DNA from: Suilimivivens sp964402925
Lineage (GTDB): Bacteria; Bacillota; Clostridia; Lachnospirales; Lachnospiraceae
Direction of reading: 5' to 3'
NCBI GenBank assembly: GCA_964402925.1
Contig: CAYOED010000045.1
Span: 1 to 29,890 of the forward strand
DNA: 29,890 nucleotides
Under the pieces are notes generated by a model that saw nothing but the letters and a program-made list of their open reading frames with translations, made no database searches and was not told the origin of the DNA. Shown here piece by piece: positions 1 to 6,822 of this stretch (position 1 is its first letter; the number at the start of each line of letters is the position of its first letter). Made by a program: the position numbers and the translations under genes.

Positions 1-384
<384 letters not shown>

Positions 385-458
385 AATTTCAAGTCATCCC
401 GGTCTTAGGTATGCCTTCTGGCTTTTCCTTTAACCGTTATTACTGTTCTTGGTTCGAG

Positions 459-474
459 CTGGTCCGTAGACCAG
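459..474 (-). promoter_or_regulatory. UNCG-capped hairpin in the 16S leader transcript
   Basis: Read on the transcribed (minus) strand, this is CTGGTC-TACG-GACCAG, a perfect 6-bp stem closed by C-G around a UACG loop. It is the classic ultra-stable cUNCGg tetraloop. It lies about 75 nt upstream of the mature 16S 5' end, so it may help leader folding, antitermination or RNase III-type processing. The role is inferred; the structure is seen directly. Confidence 0.6.
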
Positions 475-501
475 TTCTGTTCGTTTCTGAATTTTCTCAT
501 A

Positions 502-532
502 ATATCTGATATTCTTGATATCTGATATTCTT
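502..532 (-). repeat. Tandem 16-bp repeat in the rRNA leader
   Basis: The unit ATATCTGATATTCTT occurs at 502-516 and again at 518-532 (16-bp period). A related ATATCAGAT string sits in the rRNA promoter at 631-642. The unit is itself partly palindromic. No function is assigned. It could be a remnant of a duplicated promoter region, since many rRNA operons have tandem promoters, but no good -35 box is correctly spaced for a second promoter here. Confidence 0.5.
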
Positions 533-630
533 TTAGAATTTTCAGGGTTGCATTGCTGTTCATTTGTCAAGGTTCTGTTCGCCGCTTGGCGATTTGTCCT
601 GCCGCAAATCTTCCGACGTGCGACTTTCAT

Positions 631-659
631 ATAATATCAGATAAGGTAACAATTGTCAA
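631..659 (-). promoter_or_regulatory. rRNA operon promoter with UP-like A/T tracts
   Basis: On the minus strand this reads TTGACA (654-659), a 17-nt spacer, then TATTAT (631-636). A dense A/T region with A- and T-tracts lies just upstream at 660-690, as expected for an UP element. Transcription would start near 624, giving a leader of about 240 nt before 16S. The rest of 660-841 holds no gene. It contains only a short perfect palindrome (CAGGCTAGCCTG near 801-812), and I see no clear terminator for the ABC exporter operon upstream. Confidence 0.85.
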
Positions 660-841
660 CATAATTATAAAAAATTTTTTTAACTTTTTTGCATGCAACT
701 TTTTGGCATCGTTACTTTTCACACTCTGACCAGCGTTGCACTCTGAGAGTTGTGTTCCGGCTGCCTAGTGGAAGGTAATGAACAATATGTTATACTTTGC
801 AGGCTAGCCTGTGCGAACTGTTCCAAATTAAATCTTCATTT

Positions 842-1588
842 TTACATTACCATATTGCTTACGCGCCTAGTGATGCCATAAACAAGAAGCATTCCCGTTA
901 CTAGATTGACAATCAGTCCCAATGTAATGATATTGCCTCTTAATATCATTCCGTTATATCCTGAAAAGGCGTATAGATAATACATAAAGTCTACAAACGA
1001 TATATAATCTCCAAAAAATTGGCTGAACAAATTGTTGGTCAATAAAATAATCAGCGAAGCACACATCATACTGGATATATTAGGCATGTGCAGGGACAAA
1101 AATACAAGGAACAGAACCATTATAATTTGGGGAAATGTTAATAGTATCATTTGTAGAAGGCACTCTCCGGCATAATCAAATACATGGCTTCCCCAAAACA
1201 AGAAGCCAATTCCAATGCTGAACAGAATTACAAATAGAAAAAATACCAGTGCAACCATGAGAAGGCTAATTGTTTTTGCCATTAACAGCTGCTTTTTGGA
1301 AACACCATTTAGTAGAGGCTGTTTAAACATACCGCTTGCCTTTTCTCCGCAAATTAATACCGCACAAATAAAACTTAAAAATAATGAACCAACAATATCG
1401 ATATACGACTGCATACAGAATGTTGGGAATCTTCCGCCTGCATAATATGCCATTCCATTTTCTTCCGGACTCCCTGTGCATTGAAATGCATTAGAAATAA
1501 TAATCGCAGCCATCACTGCAAAGTATAGATAGAATATTTTTTGCCTTTTTAACCGTACAAATTGTATTTTTAATAATCCTGTTATCAT
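842..1588 (-). CDS. ABC-2 type exporter permease (second subunit)
   Basis: This is a 248-residue integral membrane protein with about six hydrophobic segments (roughly residues 17-35, 65-83, 105-133, 140-165, 170-190 and 215-240). It fits the ABC-2 permease family that pairs with BcrA-like ATPases in peptide, antibiotic or lantibiotic export and self-protection. It is the last gene of the operon sigma / anti-sigma / ATPase / permease / permease, so it probably forms one half of the membrane channel with the 1681-2448 product. The start ATG has a GGAGGA ribosome site 3-4 nt upstream. The 92-nt gap to the previous permease carries a leader motif that recurs before another gene (1592-1610). The substrate cannot be read from sequence. 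Confidence 0.85.
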   Translation of the reverse strand: MITGLLKIQFVRLKRQKIFYLYFAVMAAIIISNAFQCTGSPEENGMAYYAGGRFPTFCMQSYIDIVGSLFLSFICAVLICGEKASGMFKQPLLNGVSKKQLLMAKTISLLMVALVFFLFVILFSIGIGFLFWGSHVFDYAGECLLQMILLTFPQIIMVLFLVFLSLHMPNISSMMCASLIILLTNNLFSQFFGDYISFVDFMYYLYAFSGYNGMILRGNIITLGLIVNLVTGMLLVYGITRRVSNMVM

Positions 1589-1591
1589 TTT

Positions 1592-1610
1592 TCCTCCATT
1601 CCGAAGCGTT
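1592..1610 (-). repeat. Shared 19-nt leader motif, copy 1
   Basis: The minus-strand motif AACGCTTCGGAATGGAGGA contains the ribosome site of the 1588 permease. It recurs with one change (18 of 19 identical) at 6643-6661, just before an unrelated lipoprotein gene. In this copy an upstream AGCGT-AAA-ACGCT hairpin overlaps its 5' end. Part of the match is simply the Shine-Dalgarno sequence. Confidence 0.4.
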
Positions 1611-1680
1611 TTACGCTGAGGAACGCGATTAGAATCTCCAATTCTGCTCTGCGATCAAAAGAATTTGTGACACTTCGCAT

Positions 1681-2448
1681 TCAAAAATCTATTTTTCCGG
1701 TTTTGCATAGGGAAATGCGATAAAAGAAAATACCATATGCCGCCATAACGCATATTCCCCAAAGCATTTCTTTTAACGGTATTCCTTGATATTCATACGA
1801 AAACATCCAGCGGTTTGGATAATATCCAATCCAGATTTTTTGTAAAAATAAGATACTGGTATTGCAAATAAAGGAATTTATAAGCATATAAATAATCACC
1901 ATAAATATCGTTTTCCATGTGTTGCGAGTATAAATGCAGAGTGTGATAATTCCCAGCGTGACACACGACATGTAGATACCAGACAGCAGATATTTCCCGG
2001 CAGTTCTGATTATAGCTGTCCGTTCAAAAATTTCGTATCCCCATCGCATAAAAGCTGTCGCATAATTTATAATTGCTGTCAATAAGACAAATATCATTGA
2101 CATACCAACGGCAACACAGACTTTTGACTGTATCATTCTGCTTCGGCTTTCACCATGTAATAAAGGCTGATAAAGTATTTTAGTCCGATCTTCCTCACAA
2201 ATGTATAGAGTCAGCAGGAACACTTTAAAAAGAATTCCTACTGTTCCTACATAAAATCTCATCATAAATTCAGGAAAGTTTCCTCTTCCAACAATTTCAA
2301 TATTGATATTTAACAGTTCTTCCATTTGAGGGGTCGAGATAAGAAAAGCATAAAAAAAGGACGCCATAAAAAAGCAGGCAAAAAAAATATAAATCAATTT
2401 TTGTCTGAACATTTTCTGCATATATAATTTAGTTAGCGGATGCATCAT
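1681..2448 (-). CDS. ABC-2 type exporter permease (first subunit)
   Basis: A membrane protein of about 255 residues with six likely transmembrane segments and a short charged N-terminus, of the ABC-2 permease type. It overlaps the end of the ATPase gene, so the two are translationally coupled. The reading frame can be opened by a GTG at 2454. The ATG at 2448 (or 2445) fits better because the GGGGGTG ribosome site lies 5-8 nt upstream of these ATGs and would overlap the GTG. It probably makes a heteromeric transporter with the 842-1588 permease and the 2429-3355 ATPase. The cargo is unknown; peptide or antimicrobial export is inferred from family habit and ECF control. Confidence 0.85.
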   Translation of the reverse strand: MMHPLTKLYMQKMFRQKLIYIFFACFFMASFFYAFLISTPQMEELLNINIEIVGRGNFPEFMMRFYVGTVGILFKVFLLTLYICEEDRTKILYQPLLHGESRSRMIQSKVCVAVGMSMIFVLLTAIINYATAFMRWGYEIFERTAIIRTAGKYLLSGIYMSCVTLGIITLCIYTRNTWKTIFMVIIYMLINSFICNTSILFLQKIWIGYYPNRWMFSYEYQGIPLKEMLWGICVMAAYGIFFYRISLCKTGKIDF

Positions 2449-3355
2449 TATCACCCCCTGTCAGTTTTAAGAACAAATCCTGCAATGAATTTCTGCGCGC
2501 GGAAATATAATGAATATGCAAATTGTTTGCAATAAGTTGTTTTATGAATTCATCCAAACATACATTTTCAAGCTTGACTGTAAACCGGTTTTCCTTATGT
2601 GATGTTAAACTTATTCCATGAAATTGGGAGAGGACGTTCAAAAAAGCTCCTGTTTCTTCCAGTATGCAATCAACGATATTGGTTGTTTCAGATAAGATTT
2701 CTTCCGTTTTTCCTTGTAAAATACTTTTTCCCTTATTCAGGATTAAAATATCTGTGCAAAATTCTTCCATGTCATGCAGTTGATGCGAAGAGACAATAAA
2801 TGTTATTTTCTTATCCCTCGCCATATCGCAAATCAGGCGGTAAAGGTCAATCTGTCCTTGAGGGTCTAATCCATTTGCAGGTTCATCTAAAATGATGAGT
2901 TTGGGCTGCCCCAGCATAGCCCTTGCTAATGCCAGCCTTTGTTTCATTCCAAGAGAGAATTTTTTTACCTTCTTTTCTGCCTGCATACTAAGCCCGACAT
3001 AATCAAGCAATTCCATCACCTGCCCATCAGGGATGTTTTTATACAGACTTGCAAAGCATTCTATATTTTCTCTTGCGGTTAATTCCTGATAAAAACTAGG
3101 CGTGTCGAGCGCCGCACCTACTTTTGACAGCGCAAGTTCCGGATCCACGTCCAATGATACATCATCTATTAGTATTTTTCCTTTGTCCTTGGAACATAAG
3201 TTAGTAATCATTTTTAATGTCGTGGTCTTACCCGCTCCGTTTGGTCCCAATAATCCCATAATATTTCCGGGCATAAGTTCAAAGCTTACATTTTCAACGG
3301 CGATTTCCTTTTTATATGCTTTTCTTAAGTTTTGTACTGTTACTATTTTTTCCAA
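2429..3355 (-). CDS. ABC exporter ATP-binding protein, BcrA/CcmA-like
   Basis: A 308-residue ATPase. Walker A is GPNGAGKT (residues 37-44). The signature is FSLGMKQR, where a typical signature has SGG. Walker B is LIILDEPANGLDP, followed by the switch histidine in SSHQLHD. The C-terminal ~90 residues form the small accessory domain typical of BcrA-like exporters. It powers the two ABC-2 permeases downstream. The start is a TTG codon, chosen because GGGAGG lies 8 nt upstream and the N-terminus EKIVTVQNLRKAYKK matches the usual family beginning. The gene starts inside the last codons of the anti-sigma gene (13-nt overlap) and ends inside the permease gene, so all three are coupled. No ATG fits better. 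Confidence 0.92.
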   Translation of the reverse strand: MEKIVTVQNLRKAYKKEIAVENVSFELMPGNIMGLLGPNGAGKTTTLKMITNLCSKDKGKILIDDVSLDVDPELALSKVGAALDTPSFYQELTARENIECFASLYKNIPDGQVMELLDYVGLSMQAEKKVKKFSLGMKQRLALARAMLGQPKLIILDEPANGLDPQGQIDLYRLICDMARDKKITFIVSSHQLHDMEEFCTDILILNKGKSILQGKTEEILSETTNIVDCILEETGAFLNVLSQFHGISLTSHKENRFTVKLENVCLDEFIKQLIANNLHIHYISARRNSLQDLFLKLTGGDNDASAN

Positions 3356-4101
3356 CCTTTGACCCTCCCGATTATTCCAAACACCACTACTCCAACAACT
3401 TCTCCCAGTGCATTGTCAACGAAATCACGCATTCTCAACACATCATTCCATACATAATCCCCTGTAATCAGTTTGGTAACATAATTGCCTACGATTACCA
3501 ACAGCATAAACAAGGCTATACAATCCCATATGTTCCATTTTAAGACTGCCCTGCAAAGTATTGGTACCCATATAGCCCCCAGCCATAAGAACAGGATAGG
3601 AAAACCATAACGGAAAATCCAAAGAGTTCCCACATTCATAAAATAATATCTGCTGATCTGTATGACAGAAAGCAAGCAAAGCGTTCCAATGCTTATCACA
3701 AGCATGGCGATATAGCCCCTATTCTTTTTGCATGCTGAAATTACATAGGCAAGCGCATCGGCAAATACAACGGCACTTCCTGCGATGAAAGACCAGGTAA
3801 TCTTCTTATTGATTGCTAAATCTACTGTCATACAGACAAGTATGGCAATAAAGCAAAGACCGCTAAAGCTATATAGGAAATACATTTGTTTTGTCCTTTT
3901 CAAAAATCTTTTTACATCCTGAATCTCTGACGATTGCTCTTCTATTTCCAAATCAAAGGTCATATTATGATAAATCTCATTACAAGCTGTGCAATGTTCT
4001 AAATGTTCTTCTATACTCTTTTTGGAAACATCGCTTACCATTCCATCCACATAAAGAGGAAGCAAATCTTTTACAATCTCACAAGCTAATTCTCTGTCCA
4101 T
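3343..4101 (-). CDS. Anti-sigma factor with zf-HC2 zinc finger and multiple membrane spans
   Basis: About 252 residues from the chosen ATG at 4101 (MDRELACEIVKDLLP). The N-terminal 45 residues carry the anti-sigma zinc motif H-x3-C-x2-C (HLEHCTAC), as in ZAS/RsiW-type proteins. The remainder is hydrophobic with about five to six membrane segments, an unusually large membrane part for a simple anti-sigma factor. It should hold the ECF sigma encoded just upstream inactive at the membrane. The frame is open to 4158, but the ATG at 4101 has AAAGGA upstream and is the family's normal beginning. That ribosome site lies inside the sigma gene's last codons (16-nt overlap). Its last codons overlap the exporter ATPase start. 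Confidence 0.9.
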   Translation of the reverse strand: MDRELACEIVKDLLPLYVDGMVSDVSKKSIEEHLEHCTACNEIYHNMTFDLEIEEQSSEIQDVKRFLKRTKQMYFLYSFSGLCFIAILVCMTVDLAINKKITWSFIAGSAVVFADALAYVISACKKNRGYIAMLVISIGTLCLLSVIQISRYYFMNVGTLWIFRYGFPILFLWLGAIWVPILCRAVLKWNIWDCIALFMLLVIVGNYVTKLITGDYVWNDVLRMRDFVDNALGEVVGVVVFGIIGRVKGWKK

Positions 4102-4583
4102 TTTTTCATTCCTTTCATTAATTTTTGTTTTCCCCTGTAAAAAGTTACCCTTGCCCAATTTTCTGTTTTTCCAATGATATTTGCAATTTCGGAAAATTGT
4201 AAATCCCCTGCCAGCCGAAGATACATGACCTCTCTCGTTATGTCATCCAGGTTGTGCATAAGGCGGAAAATTTCTACCTTTTCCAAATTATTAAGACATT
4301 GATATTCCACATTTTCATTGGAAGGTATTGTATCGTCCAGTTCCATGGTTTTGTGTTTGTTTCTTTTTTCAAGTTCCTTATACCACAAATTCTTGGCAAT
4401 CTGACACAGCCAGACAGAAATCTTGCAATCGCCCCTGAATCTGTCAATTCCTCTTATTGCTTGGAAAAATGTTTCCTGCGTCAGTTCCTCGGCAAGCTGC
4501 TCATCACGTGTCAATCCGCATAGATATTTATATATCATTGCTGCGTTTTTCTGATATATTTCATCAATTTTTGCTTTTTCCAT
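4086..4583 (-). CDS. ECF RNA polymerase sigma factor (sigma-70 family)
   Basis: A 165-residue, two-domain sigma factor. Region 2 (about residues 14-75) includes LAEELTQETFFQAIRGIDRF and the DNA-melting/-10 contact helix. Region 4 (about 110-160) carries an HTH with FSEIANIIGKTENWARV. It is the first gene of the sigma / anti-sigma / ABC exporter operon and probably autoregulates it in response to envelope stress or a peptide. A GGGG ribosome site precedes the ATG. The 265 nt upstream to the divergent DUF2971 gene hold a perfect GCAAGC-N2-GCTTGC inverted repeat (4603-4616). No convincing SigA promoter is visible for this operon, which agrees with it depending on an ECF promoter. Confidence 0.93.
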   Translation of the reverse strand: MEKAKIDEIYQKNAAMIYKYLCGLTRDEQLAEELTQETFFQAIRGIDRFRGDCKISVWLCQIAKNLWYKELEKRNKHKTMELDDTIPSNENVEYQCLNNLEKVEIFRLMHNLDDITREVMYLRLAGDLQFSEIANIIGKTENWARVTFYRGKQKLMKGMKKWTEN

Positions 4584-4602
4584 TTTTATACCCCTGCATA
4601 GT

Positions 4603-4616
4603 GCAAGCCTGCTTGC
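4603..4616. promoter_or_regulatory. Inverted repeat in the leader of the ECF operon
   Basis: GCAAGC-CT-GCTTGC is a perfect 6+6 inverted repeat about 20 nt upstream of the sigma start codon. It could be an operator or a small RNA hairpin affecting sigma translation. No family is recognised. Confidence 0.3.
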
Positions 4617-4771
4617 AATACTGCCTAAATACGTATGTCTCTTTCAACTTTTGCACCTCATATTATTAGTTCTTTTCAAATGCACTTTGTTACAAACAAT
4701 TTTTATTTATTTGGCCAATCACTATTCTAAAGTATCTCAAGACAAAGTCATGCCTTTTCCACCCCCTTTTC

Positions 4772-4800
4772 TTGGACGAACGCATGATGTGTGATATACT
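4772..4800 (+). promoter_or_regulatory. SigA-type promoter of the DUF2971 gene
   Basis: TTGGAC (4772-4777), a 17-nt spacer and TATACT (4795-4800) give a near-consensus promoter. The expected start is near 4807 and leaves a leader of about 42 nt before the ATG at 4849. Confidence 0.75.
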
Positions 4801-4848
4801 AAAAGAACACCTATTATATTTGAATAATTTAATCTCCGGAGGTCATCC

Positions 4849-5670
4849 ATGCTATACCACTATACTGACTTTGCCGCCTTCGACGGAATCATCCGCTGCG
4901 GAGAACTGCGGCTTAATAATATCCTGAATATGAATGACGCTTCTGAAATGAGGCTGTTTATGAACGGCATCTGCAAAGCCGTTATTGAAAGACTGAGTCT
5001 CGACAAAGACTATGAAAAAATCCGCAAAGCAGAAGCATTTTTTCATAAAGAACTGGCTGCTGAATTTCATTATTCTTCCTATGCCGCATGCTTTTCAAAA
5101 TATAGGGATGACGCCGCCCAATGGGAAAGATATGGACATTTTGGACAAGGAGTGTGCATTGCGGTCCATGAAAAGCTTATGCAGCAGATGGTCTCCGGAA
5201 TAGCACGCCTTCAGGAAGTATACTATCAGGAAGATATGCGGGAGCATCCCCTTGTAGATGAATTCTATCAGATTATTAAAGGTTCCAAGAAATTTTCGGA
5301 TCGTCTGCTCCAGATTCAAAATCTTATGAACGAAGCCTGGGGGCAGTCAGCCGCTTTCAAGCATCCTTCCTTTGCAAGTGAGCGGGAATTCCGCTTAGTG
5401 GTTTCCCCCTTTATTTCAAATGAATTTGCAGTAGAACCGAAGTACCATGTGTCTATGAACCGAATCAAAAAATACTATCCTCTTGATCTCAACCGGATGT
5501 GCGGCAAGCTGAATATGCATCTGTCCGATCTTGTGGGCGAAATTATCATAGGTCCTACCTCCTCCCAATCCCTGCCTATTCTGCAGGACTATCTTGCAGA
5601 CTGCGGATTGAACGTCTTAAAAGACCGGATCAGCATGTCAGACTGCCCTTTAAGGAAACCAACCTCCTAG
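4849..5670 (+). CDS. DUF2971 family protein
   Basis: A 273-residue soluble protein without signal peptide or membrane segment. The N-terminus LYHYTDFAAFDGIIRCGELR with NDASEM, the central AQWERYGHFGQGVCIAV and the late EREFRLVV correspond to the DUF2971 family as I know it. The function is not established. The HYT start followed by an 'II..GELR' turn, and the late E-x-E/R element, faintly recall ADP-ribosyltransferase-like folds; that is speculation from pattern. GGAGG lies 7 nt before the ATG. It stands alone between its own promoter and a strong hairpin terminator, oriented against its neighbours, which fits a mobile or accessory gene. Confidence 0.8.
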   Translation: MLYHYTDFAAFDGIIRCGELRLNNILNMNDASEMRLFMNGICKAVIERLSLDKDYEKIRKAEAFFHKELAAEFHYSSYAACFSKYRDDAAQWERYGHFGQGVCIAVHEKLMQQMVSGIARLQEVYYQEDMREHPLVDEFYQIIKGSKKFSDRLLQIQNLMNEAWGQSAAFKHPSFASEREFRLVVSPFISNEFAVEPKYHVSMNRIKKYYPLDLNRMCGKLNMHLSDLVGEIIIGPTSSQSLPILQDYLADCGLNVLKDRISMSDCPLRKPTS

Positions 5671-5699
5671 CTTGGGAGAGTTTTGTCAAACATACACAA

Positions 5700-5738
5700 A
5701 ACACCCCGGATATCAAATATCTTGATTTCCGGGGTGTT
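5700..5738. terminator. Two-way terminator between convergent genes
   Basis: AACACCCCGGA and its complement TCCGGGGTGTT flank an inner ATCAA/TTGAT pairing, giving a long, nearly continuous stem of about 16 bp. On the minus strand the stem is followed by a T-rich run (TTTTGTGTATGTTT). On the plus strand the tail is weaker. It should end the DUF2971 transcript and the lipoprotein transcript from the other side. Confidence 0.7.
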
Positions 5739-5780
5739 CCTAATTATACCGACCTATCCGCCAAGCATGGCAGACAGGTT

Positions 5781-6638
5781 TTAGTTTGCTGCTGTTACTG
5801 AAGTGATATGAGGATTTACTCCCTCATACCAATACAAGAAACCTTCCATATCAATCTTATCACCAATGTTCAGAGCCTTTACAGCACTATAAACATCAGT
5901 AGTATTGTCACACAGATAAGATTCAACTGTAAATGTATAAGTTGTTCCGTCAAGAGAAACGTTGAAGTACAGATCGTCGCCGTCCTGACCTGAACCATCC
6001 CAGTTATACAGGAATGCCACATCATTTCCATCATCATCCTGTCCGGCTGCTTCAACAGTCATACCTTTAAAGGTTACAAATTCATTTTGATGATTGATCA
6101 GTTCATCTGATCCAAGAAGTCCTGTAACATCTTCTGCCTCTGCCACATAATTTCCATCCTCAATTTCAAAAGTTCCATCAACGATTTCAACTTCTCCAGA
6201 CCATTCAGACTTGTATCCGGTAACCTTAATCTTTGTTCCGGGAGTCAGCTTATCGTAATCTTCCTGGGAACATGCCACATTGTATACAAAATACGCACCA
6301 TCTTGATCCTGTGTATAAAGGGTAGCCTTATCTTCCCACCAAGACTGCTTTGCCTGCACATAAGTCTCCACTACGACCTCTGACTCAAGATCTGCTGCAA
6401 CATATTCATCGTAAGTCATAACACCTTCGGATTTTGCCTCTGCGGCATCCTCCTGAGTTTCATCAGCTGCTTCTGGCTCTGCAACATCTGCATCTTCTAC
6501 TTCTGCATCTGTCTCATCCTCCACATCAGTTTCAGCCTCTACATTTGCTGCATCATTCGCACTTTCTTCCTTGGATCCACATCCAATACAGGAAAACACA
6601 AGTGCCAGGGTAAATAGTAACATTGTTAACTTTTTCAT
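5781..6638 (-). CDS. Lipoprotein with acidic linker and OB-fold-like domains
   Basis: 285 residues from the ATG at 6638 (MKKLTMLLFTLALVFSCIGC), with the lipidated cysteine at position 20. Residues ~22-70 are a low-complexity Glu/Asp/Ala linker. The rest (~73-285) looks like two consecutive beta-rich domains, each with the pattern 'G-x-K-I-x-V-x-G' and 'D-K-I-D-M-x-G', reminiscent of OB-fold/tOB lipoprotein domains. It should sit on the outer face of the membrane; ligand and function are unknown. GGAGGA precedes the chosen ATG, while the open frame extends to 6665 without a better site. It has its own promoter at 6793-6820 and ends at the terminator at 5700-5738, so it is monocistronic. Confidence 0.8.
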   Translation of the reverse strand: MKKLTMLLFTLALVFSCIGCGSKEESANDAANVEAETDVEDETDAEVEDADVAEPEAADETQEDAAEAKSEGVMTYDEYVAADLESEVVVETYVQAKQSWWEDKATLYTQDQDGAYFVYNVACSQEDYDKLTPGTKIKVTGYKSEWSGEVEIVDGTFEIEDGNYVAEAEDVTGLLGSDELINHQNEFVTFKGMTVEAAGQDDDGNDVAFLYNWDGSGQDGDDLYFNVSLDGTTYTFTVESYLCDNTTDVYSAVKALNIGDKIDMEGFLYWYEGVNPHITSVTAAN

Positions 6639-6642
6639 CTTC

Positions 6643-6661
6643 TCCTCCATTCCAAAGCGTT
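6643..6661 (-). repeat. Shared 19-nt leader motif, copy 2
   Basis: The minus-strand motif AACGCTTTGGAATGGAGGA, containing the lipoprotein ribosome site, matches 1592-1610 at 18 of 19 positions although the downstream genes are unrelated. Confidence 0.4.
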
Positions 6662-6792
6662 CCACACCGAATCTACGGCAACAGGAACATGCAACGCTTC
6701 AAAACACGCCCCTGCACTATTCTTTTATATATAATCTGCAGAACAAAATGCACATTTTATAAACATACATTCCAACCGCAGACATTGAACTC

Positions 6793-6820
6793 ATTATACA
6801 CGAAATTCACAAGAAGTCAA
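6793..6820 (-). promoter_or_regulatory. Promoter of the lipoprotein gene
   Basis: TTGACT (6815-6820), a 16-nt spacer and a perfect TATAAT (6793-6798) on the minus strand. It begins only 3 nt after the stop codon of the solute-binding protein gene and leaves a leader of about 145 nt. I see no terminator between the two genes. Confidence 0.75.
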
Positions 6821-6822
6821 CA

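Noticed and set aside
430..630. 66-codon minus-strand open frame in the rRNA leader
   Set aside because: It lies between the rRNA promoter and 16S, has no ribosome site and consists of leader repeats; it is not a plausible gene.
801..812. CAGGCTAGCCTG palindrome as terminator of the ABC exporter operon
   Set aside because: No loop and no U-tract follows on the minus strand; it is too weak to call.
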